DNA of 36,724 bases. It comes from an uncultured Blautia sp. Lineage in GTDB: Bacteria; Bacillota; Clostridia; Lachnospirales; Lachnospiraceae. Of this stretch, positions 15,228 through 24,138 are shown one piece after another; the first letter of the stretch is position 1, and each line of letters begins with the position of its first letter. The stretch spans positions 1-36,724 of the forward strand of contig URMH01000027.1 of NCBI GenBank assembly GCA_900549015.1. The letters run 5' to 3'. The translations under genes and the position numbers were made by a program. The notes beneath the pieces are model-generated. The model was given only the letters and a program-made list of their open reading frames with translations, was not told where the DNA came from and searched no databases.

Positions 15228-17807
15228 TCACACTTTTGCAGCTTTACGTCCGCAGCACTGTTTATATTTCTTTCCACTTCCGCATGGACACGGATCGTTT
15301 GGATAAATCTTATCTTCTTTGCGCTGTACCGGTTTCTTCGGACCTGCGCTGTCGTCCTTGTTTGTTCCGGTAACCTTAGCCACCTGCTCACGCTCGATCT
15401 TCTGCTCTACATGAACGTGATACAGCATACGCACAGTATCCTCCTGAATGGAGCTTATCATGCCGTTAAACATCTCGTAAGCGCTCATCTTGTATTCTAC
15501 AACCGGGTCACGCTGACCGTATGCGGCAAGACCGATTCCCTGGCGGAGAATTTCCATATCGTCAATGTGATCCATCCACTTGCTGTCGATACTCTTTAAG
15601 AGGACTACTCGCTCAAGCTCACGAAGCTGTTCCGGTTCCGGGAACTCAGACTCTTTTGCCTCGTAGAGTTTTACTGCCTCTTCTTTGAGGATATGCTTCA
15701 TCTCGTTTCTTCTCTTGCCTTTTACCTTATCTTCTGTAAGAGGCGCGATCGGAATGATCGGGCATAATGCGGAGTTGAACTCGTCAAGATCCCACTCTTC
15801 TGCGTCCACATCATCGGAGAAACACATGTCTACTGTGCTGTCCACAATATCCGTGATCATCTTGTAGATTGCGTCGCGCATATTTTCTCCGTCGAGAACC
15901 TGGCGGCGCTCCTTGTAAATAATTTCACGCTGCTCATTGTTTACCTGGTCGTAATCAAGAAGATTTTTACGGATACCGAAGTTGTTAAACTCAATCTTCT
16001 CCTGTGCCTTCTCGATCGCGCTGGAGAGCATTTTATGTTCAATCTGCTCGTTCTCTGCAACTCCGAGAGAAGTAAAGACCTTCATAAGACGCTCGGAACC
16101 GAAGAGACGCATCAGGTCGTCCTCAAGGGAGATATAGAAACGGGATTCACCCGGGTCACCCTGACGTCCGGAACGTCCGCGGAGCTGATTGTCAATACGT
16201 CTTGACTCATGACGCTCTGTACCGATAATTTTAAGACCGCCTGCCTCACGGGCAACATCATCAAGTTTAATATCCGTACCACGACCCGCCATGTTTGTTG
16301 CGATGGTAACCGCGCCTGCCTGTCCTGCCTGTGCAACGATTTCCGCCTCAAGCTCATGGAATTTGGCATTCAGTACATTATGCGGGATTCCCTCTCTCTT
16401 CAGCATACGGCTTAACAGCTCGGAAGTTTCAATGGTGATCGTACCAACCAGTACCGGCTGTTTCTTCTCATGCGCTTCCACAACTGCACGTACAACTGCG
16501 TTGAATTTTTCCTTCTTTGTCATATATACGGCATCGTCCAGGTCTTTACGCTGAACCGGTTTATTTGTAGGAATCTCCACAACGTCCATGCCGTAAATAT
16601 CACGGAACTCTTTTTCCTCTGTGAGGGCTGTACCTGTCATACCGCCTTTTTTGTCATATTTGTTAAAGAAGTTCTGGAATGTAATGGTTGCAAGAGTTTT
16701 GCTCTCACGTTTTACCTTTACGTGTTCCTTCGCCTCGATTGCCTGATGAAGACCGTCAGAATAACGGCGTCCCGGCATAATACGTCCTGTAAATTCATCG
16801 ACAATGAGGATTTCATCATCTTTTACAACGTAATCCTGGTCTTTGTGCATCAGGTTATGGGCACGAAGGGCAAGAATGGTGTTGTGCTGGATCTCCAGGT
16901 TTTCCGGATCGGCAAGATTTTCAATATTAAAGAATTTCTCTACCTTCTTTACACCCTGCTCTGTCAGGTTTACAATCTTATCTTTTTCATTTACAACGAA
17001 GTCTCCTGTCTCGATAACTTCCTCGCCCATGATCGCAGCCATCTTTGTCATCTCATGGCTCGCTTCACCGCGCTCAAGCTGCTGTGCGAGAATATCGCAG
17101 ACCTCGTAAAGCTTTGTAGACTTGCCGCTCTGTCCTGAAATAATAAGAGGAGTACGCGCCTCGTCAATTAAAACGGAGTCCACCTCGTCAATGATACAGT
17201 AGTGGAGATCTCTCTGTACAAGCTGTTCTTTATAAATAACCATGTTGTCACGAAGGTAATCAAATCCCAGCTCGTTGTTTGTAACGTAAGTGATGTCACA
17301 GTTGTATGCAGCACGGCGCTCTTCCGGCTTCATGTCGTTTAATACAACGCCAACAGTAAGTCCCAGGAATTCATGAACCTTTCCCATCCACTCTGCATCT
17401 CGTTTTGCCAGATAATCATTGACTGTTACAACGTGTACGCCTTTCCCTTCCAGTGCATTTAAGTATGCAGGAAGAGTAGATACAAGTGTCTTACCTTCAC
17501 CTGTACGCATCTCTGCGATACGTCCCTGATGAAGAATCACACCACCGATGATCTGTACACGGTAATGCTCCATTCCAAGAACACGCTTTGCCGCTTCTCT
17601 CACTGTTGCAAATGCTTCCGGAAGGAGGCTGTCAAGTGTTGCTCCCTCTTCCAGGCGCTTCTTATATTCTCTTGTCTTGTCTTTTAATTCTTCATCGCTG
17701 AGTTTCTGCATTTCCGGACGCAGGCTTTCTGTCTTCTCTACAAGAGGCATGATTCTTTTTACCTCACGCTGACTGTGCGTTCCGAATACTTTTGAAAATA
17801 CGTTCAT
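15228..17807 (-). CDS. secA: Protein translocase ATPase SecA
   Basis: The motor that drives unfolded preproteins through SecYEG. The 859-residue protein has nucleotide motif MRTGEGKT (about 100-107), DEAD-type DEVD (IIDEVDSVLIDEARTPL), the second helicase domain (TNMAGRGTDIKL, QLRGRSGRQGDPGESRFY), the helical scaffold and the C-terminal SEC-C zinc motif (CPCGSGKKYKQCC). Length and order are normal. It is transcribed alone; hpf lies upstream with cutC and a divergent two-gene unit in between. Promoter at 17915-17943. Confidence 0.98.
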   Translation of the reverse strand: MNVFSKVFGTHSQREVKRIMPLVEKTESLRPEMQKLSDEELKDKTREYKKRLEEGATLDSLLPEAFATVREAAKRVLGMEHYRVQIIGGVILHQGRIAEMRTGEGKTLVSTLPAYLNALEGKGVHVVTVNDYLAKRDAEWMGKVHEFLGLTVGVVLNDMKPEERRAAYNCDITYVTNNELGFDYLRDNMVIYKEQLVQRDLHYCIIDEVDSVLIDEARTPLIISGQSGKSTKLYEVCDILAQQLERGEASHEMTKMAAIMGEEVIETGDFVVNEKDKIVNLTEQGVKKVEKFFNIENLADPENLEIQHNTILALRAHNLMHKDQDYVVKDDEILIVDEFTGRIMPGRRYSDGLHQAIEAKEHVKVKRESKTLATITFQNFFNKYDKKGGMTGTALTEEKEFRDIYGMDVVEIPTNKPVQRKDLDDAVYMTKKEKFNAVVRAVVEAHEKKQPVLVGTITIETSELLSRMLKREGIPHNVLNAKFHELEAEIVAQAGQAGAVTIATNMAGRGTDIKLDDVAREAGGLKIIGTERHESRRIDNQLRGRSGRQGDPGESRFYISLEDDLMRLFGSERLMKVFTSLGVAENEQIEHKMLSSAIEKAQEKIEFNNFGIRKNLLDYDQVNNEQREIIYKERRQVLDGENMRDAIYKMITDIVDSTVDMCFSDDVDAEEWDLDEFNSALCPIIPIAPLTEDKVKGKRRNEMKHILKEEAVKLYEAKESEFPEPEQLRELERVVLLKSIDSKWMDHIDDMEILRQGIGLAAYGQRDPVVEYKMSAYEMFNGMISSIQEDTVRMLYHVHVEQKIEREQVAKVTGTNKDDSAGPKKPVQRKEDKIYPNDPCPCGSGKKYKQCCGRKAAKV

Positions 17808-17914
17808 ATTTTACTCCTGTTTCCTTTTTATTTTCCTCTACAGCTTTTGCTGTATCATAAATTCACATTATCTTTTGAACAGAGTACCCCTGAGAATACA
17901 CCTGAACATTCTAT

Positions 17915-17943
17915 ATTTTATCACTTTCCGTTCAGGAAAACAA
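17915..17943 (-). promoter_or_regulatory. Promoter of secA with flanking inverted repeat
   Basis: On the minus strand TTGTTT (17938-17943), a 17-base spacer and TAAAAT (17915-17920). The -10 box is flanked by CCTGAAC (17901-17907) and its complement GTTCAGG (17930-17936), a possible operator. Confidence 0.6.
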
Positions 17944-17978
17944 TAAATATTTCGTAAACAAACAGGATTTCTCTGCCA

Positions 17979-18007
17979 TTGCCATTCCCTCTTCTCTGTG
18001 TTATGAT
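17979..18007 (+). promoter_or_regulatory. Promoter of the NusG-II/Gx-transporter pair
   Basis: TTGCCA (17979-17984), a 17-base spacer and TATGAT (18002-18007). The leader then contains a small hairpin (GTCCTGCC...GGCGGAC, 18014-18031). Confidence 0.65.
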
Positions 18008-18075
18008 AGCTTCGTCCTGCCGATGGCGGACAGAAACATGAAAATCTCAGTTCAATACATGGAGGAAATTTGTTT

Positions 18076-18432
18076 TTGAAGAAAAAAGAAATTCTGTTAA
18101 TTGGCTCTGTTCTCGCTGCCGCTCTTCTTCTCTGGGCAGGCATGAGTATTTTTAAAAAGCCGCAGAACACCATACGGATCACCGTTGACGGAAAAGAATA
18201 CGGCGTTTATTCCCTGTCTGAAGATCAGACGATTTCCATTAATGACACAAATATATGTGAAATAAAAGACGGAAAGGCAAAGATGATCTCTGCCACCTGT
18301 CCGGACCATCTCTGTCTGGAACAAAAAGCAGTTGACGCTTCCGGCGGCTCTGTAATCTGCCTTCCGAATAAGGTTGTAATAGAAGGAGAAAACAGCGAAG
18401 GGGACGATGTTTCCCATGCTGTGGTACAGTGA
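18076..18432 (+). CDS. NusG domain II-containing membrane-anchored protein
   Basis: The product of about 118 residues has one N-terminal hydrophobic helix (ILLIGSVLAAALLLWAG) followed by an external NusG_II domain with its signature (TCPDHLCLEQ... and VICLPNKVVIE). Such proteins commonly precede a Gx-transporter/heptaprenyl-synthase-I-like gene, as here. No ATG is available. TTG at 18070 and TTG at 18076 are both possible after GGAGG (18061-18065); the second gives better spacing (10 bases) and a Lys-rich start. Function is unknown; link to quinone, flavin or redox processes is only inferred from similar gene pairs. Confidence 0.8.
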   Translation: MKKKEILLIGSVLAAALLLWAGMSIFKKPQNTIRITVDGKEYGVYSLSEDQTISINDTNICEIKDGKAKMISATCPDHLCLEQKAVDASGGSVICLPNKVVIEGENSEGDDVSHAVVQ

Positions 18433-18433
18433 T

Positions 18434-18943
18434 ATGAAAACAAAAACAGCTTATCTCGGTTTTTTTGCCGCCATTGCCATTATTTTCGGATATGTGGAAA
18501 CTCTGATTCCTGTTTTTGCGGGAATCCCCGGAATCAAACTTGGTCTTGCCAACCTGTCCGCACTGATCATCCTGAAAAAATACGGCTTTAAGGACGCTGC
18601 ACTTGTATCTTTCGTGCGTATCCTTGTGATCGGCTTTCTCTTTGGAAATATGTTCAGCATTCTTTACAGCCTTGCGGGCGCTGCACTCAGCCTCTCTGTC
18701 ATGGTACTGCTCTTAAAAAAGACAGAGCTTACTACAATCGGCATCAGTGTTTTTGGCGGAGTCACCCATAATATTGGTCAGCTTGTCATTGCCGCTCTTG
18801 TTGTAGAAAATACTGCCGTGTTTTATTATACGCCGCCCCTTCTTATCTCCGGCGTTGTAACCGGCTTTCTCATAGGGGTACTGACTCAGGAAGTCTTAAA
18901 ACGCCTTCCTTCTGTCTGGGGCAGCGATTCAAAAACGCTCTAG
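18434..18943 (+). CDS. Gx transporter family protein (heptaprenyl diphosphate synthase component I-like)
   Basis: The 169-residue protein is almost entirely hydrophobic, with about five helices. It has the family's opening pattern: an N-terminal helix, then the loop GIPGIKLGLANLSALIIL, then FVRILVIGFLFGN. The fold resembles ECF S-components, so small-molecule uptake is more likely than prenyl synthesis despite the family name (Hpre_diP_synt_I). Its ATG overlaps the previous gene's end by position (TGATATG), implying translational coupling. An upstream ATG at 18407 lies inside the preceding gene and is rejected. Confidence 0.85.
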   Translation: MKTKTAYLGFFAAIAIIFGYVETLIPVFAGIPGIKLGLANLSALIILKKYGFKDAALVSFVRILVIGFLFGNMFSILYSLAGAALSLSVMVLLLKKTELTTIGISVFGGVTHNIGQLVIAALVVENTAVFYYTPPLLISGVVTGFLIGVLTQEVLKRLPSVWGSDSKTL

Positions 18944-18974
18944 AAACAAAGCGGATACGCCCTTTCCCATGAAA

Positions 18975-19002
18975 TACAAAAGAGGGACTTTTACAGTCCC
19001 TC
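18975..19002 (-). terminator. Terminator containing the cutC stop codon
   Basis: On the minus strand GAGGGACT pairs with AGTCCCTC around a 5-base loop that begins with the TGTAA of the stop region. TTTTGTATTT follows. Confidence 0.8.
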
Positions 19003-19737
19003 CAGTACCTCTTTTGCCGCACGGATTTTGCTCTCTTCTGTGCGCCAGATCTCATATTCGCTTAAAGAAGGAAGTCCCATACTTACACCTTCTTTTCTGT
19101 AGATCATTTCACTGTCCAGCGTAACCTTTCCAGACATATGGAAGGCTCTTGCCTTTGTCACAGGATAAACTTCTTTAATAGCGTCTGCATCTACGCCGCT
19201 TCCCACCTGGATCTCAATTCTTCCAGCGCTTTTTTCCACGAGCTGACCAAGAAGCTCTGCTCCAAGACGGCAGTTATTCTGCTGACCGGAAGTAAGGATC
19301 GTGTCAATTCCCAGGGAGATTGCCTGTTCCATTGCTTCAAACGGATCTGCGCATACGTCAAATGCTCTGTGAAGCGTCACAGACATTCCCTGCGCCTCTT
19401 CCATAAGAATTTTCATCTGCTCCATATTTAAAGTACCGTCAGGTTTTAAAATACCGATTACCACGCCTTCTGCCCCAAGCTTTTTATAGGTTTTTACGGC
19501 ATTCCTGATGATGGCAAATTCGGAATCTGTATAACAGAAATCACCAAATCTCGGACGGATCAGGGCATGAATCCGAATATCGGAATGTTTCCTGATTTCC
19601 TCATACAGCCCCGGTTCCGGCGTCGTTCCTCCAATGATCAGATTTCCGCACAGTTCCAGACGTGTTGCTCCTCCTCTTGCTGCTGCCAGGGCAGATTCCA
19701 CAGAATCCACACATGCTTCCAGTATGTAATCTTTCAT
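18991..19737 (-). CDS. cutC: CutC family protein
   Basis: A TIM-barrel protein of 248 residues, the normal length. Family motifs are clear: LEACVDSVESALAAARGGATRLELC at the start (shown here only as a pattern of E-x-C and R-x-E-L-C), IRPRFGDFCYTD, GVVIGILKPDG, TLHRAFDV and ILTSGQ. It was first linked to copper tolerance in E. coli; that role is disputed and the reaction is not established. The start at 19737 follows AGGAAGG; an upstream ATG at 19785 lies in the terminator of hpf. It stands alone on the minus strand. Confidence 0.9.
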   Translation of the reverse strand: MKDYILEACVDSVESALAAARGGATRLELCGNLIIGGTTPEPGLYEEIRKHSDIRIHALIRPRFGDFCYTDSEFAIIRNAVKTYKKLGAEGVVIGILKPDGTLNMEQMKILMEEAQGMSVTLHRAFDVCADPFEAMEQAISLGIDTILTSGQQNNCRLGAELLGQLVEKSAGRIEIQVGSGVDADAIKEVYPVTKARAFHMSGKVTLDSEMIYRKEGVSMGLPSLSEYEIWRTEESKIRAAKEVLEGL

Positions 19738-19763
19738 TTTTCCTTCTTTCCTTTCTTTCTGCT

Positions 19764-19799
19764 GAAAAAAACAGCCCTCCCGCACTGAACAGGAGGGCT
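19764..19799 (-). terminator. Terminator of hpf
   Basis: AGCCCTCC (19773-19780) pairs with GGAGGGCT (19792-19799). On the minus strand the stem is followed by GTTTTTTT. Confidence 0.9.
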
Positions 19800-19811
19800 T
19801 TGCTCACCTTT

Positions 19812-20339
19812 TTAAAATTCCGGTTCAATCAGACCGTAGGTATTGCCTTTTCTCTTATAAACCACATTTACCTGCTCTGTCTCTGCATTGCAGAATACAA
19901 AGAAGTTGTGACCCAGGAGCTCCATCTGTACACAGGCATCTTCCGGATACATTGGTTTAATATCAAATTTCTTTGTACGAATGATTTTTACCTCTTCGTC
20001 TTCCTCATATTCCTTATCAAGATATGCCTGCTGGAAACTTCCCGCAGACTGTTTTTTGTCTACAATCTTGTTCTTGTATTTCCGAAGCTGGCGTTCAATC
20101 ACCTCTTCTACAAGGTCGATTGATACATACATATCACTGCTTACCTGCTCGGACCGGATAATATTTCCTTTTACAGGAATCGTCACTTCAATCTTCTGTC
20201 TTTCTTTTTCCACACTTAAAGTTACGACAACTTCGGTGTCAGGAGTGAAATACCGTTCCAGTTTCCCAAGCTTGTCCTCAACTGCTGTTCGAAGCCCTTC
20301 GGTCACTGCAATATTTTTTCCGCTGATAATAAATTTCAT
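19812..20339 (-). CDS. hpf: Ribosome hibernation promoting factor, long form
   Basis: Binds 30S subunits and pairs ribosomes into inactive 100S dimers in slow growth. The 175-residue length identifies the long form: an N-terminal beta-alpha-beta domain (MKFIISGKNIAVTEGLR to about 100), an acidic linker (EYEEDEEVK) and a C-terminal dimerisation domain (VKIIRTKKFDIKPMYPEDACVQMELLGHNFFVF). The ATG at 20339 follows AAAGGGGATGG. It has a promoter with an extended -10 and its own terminator. It lies upstream of secA, as usual in Bacillota. Confidence 0.96.
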   Translation of the reverse strand: MKFIISGKNIAVTEGLRTAVEDKLGKLERYFTPDTEVVVTLSVEKERQKIEVTIPVKGNIIRSEQVSSDMYVSIDLVEEVIERQLRKYKNKIVDKKQSAGSFQQAYLDKEYEEDEEVKIIRTKKFDIKPMYPEDACVQMELLGHNFFVFCNAETEQVNVVYKRKGNTYGLIEPEF

Positions 20340-20370
20340 GCTTCCATCCCCTTTGCTGTTTGATGGAATT

Positions 20371-20399
20371 ATTATAACACATCACGCGGAATTTTAACA
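20371..20399 (-). promoter_or_regulatory. Extended -10 promoter of hpf
   Basis: On the minus strand TGTTAA (20394-20399), a 17-base spacer and TATAAT (20371-20376), preceded by TGT to give TGTTATAAT. The -35 is poor but the extended -10 compensates. Confidence 0.7.
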
Positions 20400-20461
20400 C
20401 CATTTTATGAAAAATTAACATAAATTTCTTATTTTTTTCTGTAACTTCCGGGATTCTTTTC

Positions 20462-20962
20462 TTATCTTCCGTCTACTGCGTTCCTTGCGGCGTCTCCCAC
20501 GTCTTCCACAGCGTCTCCTACGCCTTCTCCCAGATCTTTCACACTGTTTCCAAGCTCGCCGGATACGGTTCCGTCACCGTTTCTGTTCTGGTCGTTTGTA
20601 TTATTTCCATTTACATTGTTGTCTGTTGTGTTTTCAGGCGCTGCCGTCATATCCGGTCCCGCGTTGTCTGTCATATTATTGTCCACTGCTCCGTCCGGTG
20701 TTCCGTCATTTTCCATGCCTGCGTTCGGAATAACGCCGTCTGCTGTATTTCCGTCTGTTTTGTCTTCTGTTGTCCTGTCTTCTGTTACAGTATCTTTTTC
20801 TGTACGTGTGTCACCATTTTCCTTTACCGTATCTTTCTCTTTTGCCTTACTCTCTTCTCTGCGCGTCTCATCTGCCGCATTGTCGTTTCTCCCACAACCT
20901 GTAAACATTGCTAATGTCAGTACAAGTGCTGCACTCGTAAGAATTTTATTCCATTTTTTCAT
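20462..20962 (-). CDS. Low-complexity lipoprotein
   Basis: The 166-residue precursor has a lipoprotein signal peptide (MKKWNKILTSAALVLTLAMF) with lipobox FTGC and lipidated Cys at about residue 23. The mature part is a disordered Asp/Asn/Thr/Glu/Lys-rich stretch (repeated DTVxED, TTEDK, DNN, NGN patterns), then a conserved-looking C-terminal amphipathic segment (GNSVKDLGEGVGDAVEDVGDA). The low-complexity part probably acts as a spacer across the cell wall, with the end segment as the functional part. No enzyme motif. A ribosome site AAAAGGAGA precedes the ATG. It is in no obvious operon. Confidence 0.8.
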   Translation of the reverse strand: MKKWNKILTSAALVLTLAMFTGCGRNDNAADETRREESKAKEKDTVKENGDTRTEKDTVTEDRTTEDKTDGNTADGVIPNAGMENDGTPDGAVDNNMTDNAGPDMTAAPENTTDNNVNGNNTNDQNRNGDGTVSGELGNSVKDLGEGVGDAVEDVGDAARNAVDGR

Positions 20963-21048
20963 GATTCTGTTCTCCTTTTCCTTAGACTTTTACTTATACT
21001 GTTATTATGCCTGCCGGAAAAATTTTTATTCAAAGAAATTTTTATTAA

Positions 21049-21095
21049 AAACAGAAAAAAATGAGCGGCATTCAGCCAGAAGCCAAATACCGCTT
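21049..21095 (-). terminator. Terminator of the cobO-dapA-dapB operon
   Basis: On the minus strand AGCGGTATT pairs with AATGCCGCT (one G-U pair), followed by CATTTTTTT. Confidence 0.8.
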
Positions 21096-21105
21096 ATCAT
21101 TTATC

Positions 21106-21864
21106 TTACTTATTAATTACATCACTCATATCATATTTTCCTGCCGGTTTTCCTGCCAGGAATTTTGCAGCCTCCACTGCTCCTTTTCCGAAAACAGCCT
21201 TGGAGTAAGCCGTATGCTTAAATTCAATTACCTCGTCCGGACCTGCAAAGATAACTTCGTGTTCTCCTACAATTGTACCACCGCGCACAGCAGAAATTCC
21301 GATTTCTTTACTGTCACGCTGCTCTCGTCTCTGGCTTCTGTCATATACATAATGATACTCGCCATCCATTGCCTCATTCAAACTGTCTGCAAGTGCAAGC
21401 GCTGTTCCGCTTGGAGCGTCCACTTTAAGATTATGATGTTTCTCCACAATCTCCATATCGAAGCCTGCTTTTGCAAGAACTTTCGCAGCGTCCTGTACCA
21501 GCTTTAAGAGAGTGTTGATTCCCAGAGACATATTTGCAGATTTTAAAATAGCTACTTTTTTGGATGTCTCTTCCAAATGAGCAAGCTGCTCTTCGCTTAA
21601 TCCTGTTGTACATACAACTGCCGGAATACCTCTTTTTGCACTGTAATCAAGAAGCTTATCCACTGCTTTTGCTGAGGAAAAATCAATAATAACATCTGCC
21701 TCCACATTACATACTTCTATATCCGGAAAAACAGGATAACTGTTTTTTCCCTGGTCTGCAACATCAATTCCTGCAACAATTTCCGCCTCTGCATCTTTTT
21801 CCACAAGCCCGGAAATCACCTGACCCATATGTCCATTGCAGCCGTGCATAATAATTCTTACCAT
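21106..21864 (-). CDS. dapB: 4-hydroxy-tetrahydrodipicolinate reductase
   Basis: Reduces the DapA product with NAD(P)H on the way to diaminopimelate and lysine. The 252-residue protein begins MVRIIMHGCNGHMGQVI with the nucleotide motif G-C-N-G-H-M-G (8-14). The substrate-binding/catalytic signature EKHHNLKVDAPSGTAL (about 157-172) is complete, and the conserved GEHEVIFAG segment follows. It is the last gene of cobO-dapA-dapB, 21 bases after dapA. Confidence 0.96.
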   Translation of the reverse strand: MVRIIMHGCNGHMGQVISGLVEKDAEAEIVAGIDVADQGKNSYPVFPDIEVCNVEADVIIDFSSAKAVDKLLDYSAKRGIPAVVCTTGLSEEQLAHLEETSKKVAILKSANMSLGINTLLKLVQDAAKVLAKAGFDMEIVEKHHNLKVDAPSGTALALADSLNEAMDGEYHYVYDRSQRREQRDSKEIGISAVRGGTIVGEHEVIFAGPDEVIEFKHTAYSKAVFGKGAVEAAKFLAGKPAGKYDMSDVINK

Positions 21865-21885
21865 AGCTGTTTATCCTCCCGTCAG

Positions 21886-22779
21886 TTACGCCAGTTTAAT
21901 GCCGAAATCCTGCATTGCTTTTTTAAGCTTCTCTTTGTTTTCCTCTTCCATTTCTGTAAGAGGCATACGAAGAGGACCGGCATTCATTCCCATAAGATTT
22001 AAAGCAGCCTTTACAGGAATCGGATTTACCTCGCTGAAAAGCGCATTAATCAGAGGAATGGCTTTTAACTGGATTTCTGCCGCTCCTTTTACATCGCCGT
22101 CCAGGAATTTTGCTACCATATCATGGGTTTCTTTTGGTGCAACATTGGAAAGAACAGAAATTACGCCAAGCCCGCCCAGGGAAAGAATCGGAAGTACCTG
22201 GTCGTCGTTTCCGGAATAAAGCTCAAGACTTCCATCTGCAAGACTCATCATTTTTGCGGCCTGAGACAAATCGCCTGTCGCTTCCTTGATTCCCACAATA
22301 TTTTTTACATTTTTTGCAAGATATGCCGCTGTTGCAGGCTGGATATTACAGCCTGTACGGCTTGGAACATTGTACATGATGATCGGTGTCTCAGGCACTG
22401 CCTCTGCAATGGCTGTGTAATGAGCGATCAGACCCTTCTGTGTTGCCTTATTATAGTAAGGAGTTACAACGAGAAGACCGTCCGCTCCATAAGAAGCTGC
22501 CTCCTGTGACATCATAATTGCTGTTTCTGTACAATTAGAACCTGTTCCTGCAATAACAGGTACTCTTTTTGCCACCTTATCGATTGCATATTTAATAGTC
22601 TGAAGATGTTCCCCATGTGTCATGGTAGAAGATTCGCCGGTTGTCCCGCAGATAATGATCGCATCTGTGCTGTTGGCTATCTGGAACTCTATCATCTCTC
22701 CCAGTTTGTCGTAGTTTACTCCTCCGTTTTCGTGCATGGGAGTTACAATCGCAACGCCTGCTCCTTTGAAAATTGCCAT
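21886..22779 (-). CDS. dapA: 4-hydroxy-tetrahydrodipicolinate synthase
   Basis: Condenses pyruvate with aspartate semialdehyde, the branch point to lysine and diaminopimelate. The 297-residue TIM barrel shows TTGES (about 45-49), the catalytic tyrosine in MYNVPSRTG and the Schiff-base lysine in GIKEATGD. The start at 22779 follows AAAGGAGGAAGG; an upstream ATG at 22830 overlaps cobO and is rejected. It is the middle gene of cobO-dapA-dapB. Confidence 0.96.
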   Translation of the reverse strand: MAIFKGAGVAIVTPMHENGGVNYDKLGEMIEFQIANSTDAIIICGTTGESSTMTHGEHLQTIKYAIDKVAKRVPVIAGTGSNCTETAIMMSQEAASYGADGLLVVTPYYNKATQKGLIAHYTAIAEAVPETPIIMYNVPSRTGCNIQPATAAYLAKNVKNIVGIKEATGDLSQAAKMMSLADGSLELYSGNDDQVLPILSLGGLGVISVLSNVAPKETHDMVAKFLDGDVKGAAEIQLKAIPLINALFSEVNPIPVKAALNLMGMNAGPLRMPLTEMEEENKEKLKKAMQDFGIKLA

Positions 22780-22811
22780 TTTCCTTCCTCCTTTACGCTT
22801 CTGTGCATGTA

Positions 22812-23330
22812 TTATTCTTCTGTACTGCATTCATCTTTTCTTATATTTTCTGTACTGAGAGTGGTCACTCTGTCCACATATTTTCGAAGTCCCTCCGGAA
22901 GTTCCTGACCTGTCATGACTATGTGCATACTTTCGTCCTTAAGCTTCAGAATCTCCCCGATTGTCTCTTCTGTTGTAATTCCGTTATCCAAAAGCCGCAG
23001 AATCTCATCCAGAAGCAGGAAATCGCATTCCTGAGTTGCAACTACTTTACGGGCAAAATTCAGTCCGTTGAGAATATTCAGTCTCTCTTCCTCTTTCTCC
23101 TCGATGCTCAATTCTTCGTAGCATCGATTCATTCTTTCAAACCGGAAGATTTTAATATCCATATTATCCAGTTCTTCCAGAAAATCAAGCTCTCTTCGCT
23201 CCCTTCCTTTTAAAAACTGGATTATAATCACACTTTTTCCCTGTCCGCAGGCGCGAAGGCTCTGCCCGATTGCCAGAGTGGTCTTTCCTATGCCGTCTCC
23301 GCAGTAAACCTCTGTTAATTTTCTTTCCAT
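22812..23330 (-). CDS. cobO: Corrinoid adenosyltransferase, CobO/BtuR type
   Basis: Transfers the 5'-deoxyadenosyl group from ATP to cob(I)alamin or cob(I)yrinate diamide. The 172-residue protein has the P-loop near the N-terminus (GDGIGKTTLA, residues 11-20; the third position Ile instead of the commoner Lys), the following Q-FLKGRE segment and a Walker-B-like DFLLLDEILRLL. ATG at 23330 and GTG at 23333 are both possible starts after GAGGAA. It heads the operon with dapA and dapB, an odd pathway mix. It complements the cobalt uptake/chelatase operon 3 kb away. Confidence 0.9.
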   Translation of the reverse strand: MERKLTEVYCGDGIGKTTLAIGQSLRACGQGKSVIIIQFLKGRERRELDFLEELDNMDIKIFRFERMNRCYEELSIEEKEEERLNILNGLNFARKVVATQECDFLLLDEILRLLDNGITTEETIGEILKLKDESMHIVMTGQELPEGLRKYVDRVTTLSTENIRKDECSTEE

Positions 23331-23374
23331 CACAATTCCTCTTATCGTTTATGAAGTTGCTTTTGAATACGCTT

Positions 23375-23403
23375 ATATTACCGCAGATTTGAGAGAATTG
23401 CAA
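23375..23403 (-). promoter_or_regulatory. Promoter of cobO-dapA-dapB
   Basis: On the minus strand TTGCAA (23398-23403), a 17-base spacer and TAATAT (23375-23380). The leader is about 40 bases, too short for a lysine or cobalamin riboswitch. Confidence 0.75.
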
Positions 23404-23415
23404 GTCTTTGCTTAC

Positions 23416-24042
23416 TTACTCAATGTATTCCAGCTTACTTACAGATACCTCATAGGCAATTCTTTTTTCCGTTTCATTATCACTGATACGCTTCATATAT
23501 TCCCTGCTCTGAATTCTTCCCCATATGAGCACATGTCCTCCCACCTCAAAAGCGGAAGCGTAGCGCGCATTCCTTCCCCAGCAGATACAGGGTATGTAAT
23601 CTGATTTTCCGTAAGGTCTGTTCACTGCCATAAGAAGGTCTGCGATTTCTCTTCCCAGCGGAGTTTTTCTGTATACCGGCGGTTTACAGATATATCCGTC
23701 CAGGAAAATCTGGTTGACAGGAATGGATTCGTCCTCTTCCTCCACAAATTTCAGCTCTCTTGCAAATACAGAAAGCACAAGTCTGTTGTGTTTTTCTTCA
23801 TGGCGGTTATAAGAGCGGAACTGTCCGTGGATCTCTATATATTCCCCCACGTAATCCTGTGTTACGTCCACAAGGCGTTCCGATACCATAACCGGAATCC
23901 TGTCCTCAGAATCACTCAGTCTTTTTACGAGAAGATCCATTGTATAGAATCCCTCCCCAAAAACCTGATGACTGAATGTAAAGCCGGTAGCGATTTTCCC
24001 CATAACCGATACCTGATTGTTTTCAATAATTTTATCTGCCAT
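23416..24042 (-). CDS. SSB-like protein with two OB folds
   Basis: The 208-residue protein contains two tandem OB-fold-like segments: residues 8-100 (NQVSVMGKIATGFTF... VGEYIEIHGQFRSY) and 108-205 (NQIFLDGYICKPPVYRKTPLGREIADLLMAVNR... GGHVLIWGRIQS). The second carries the classic SSB-type pattern P-x-x-R-x-T-P-x-G. It lacks the acidic SSB C-terminal tip for partner proteins. It is likely an accessory single-strand DNA-binding or primosomal protein rather than the main SSB. It is transcribed away from typA. Ribosome site AGGAAGGAG precedes ATG 24042. Confidence 0.75.
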   Translation of the reverse strand: MADKIIENNQVSVMGKIATGFTFSHQVFGEGFYTMDLLVKRLSDSEDRIPVMVSERLVDVTQDYVGEYIEIHGQFRSYNRHEEKHNRLVLSVFARELKFVEEEDESIPVNQIFLDGYICKPPVYRKTPLGREIADLLMAVNRPYGKSDYIPCICWGRNARYASAFEVGGHVLIWGRIQSREYMKRISDNETEKRIAYEVSVSKLEYIE

Positions 24043-24138
24043 AATGTGTTCTCCTTCCTCTTCGGGTATTTTATCTATATAAGCTTATGTAGGAGATTAC
24101 AGATTTAGAACTAAAAATAAAAAAATTTTTTCAGCACC

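Noticed and set aside
20462..20962. Repetitive stretches of the lipoprotein gene as a DNA repeat array
   Set aside because: The repeats are short, irregular codon-level repeats of an acidic/Asn-rich protein, with no fixed unit or spacer.
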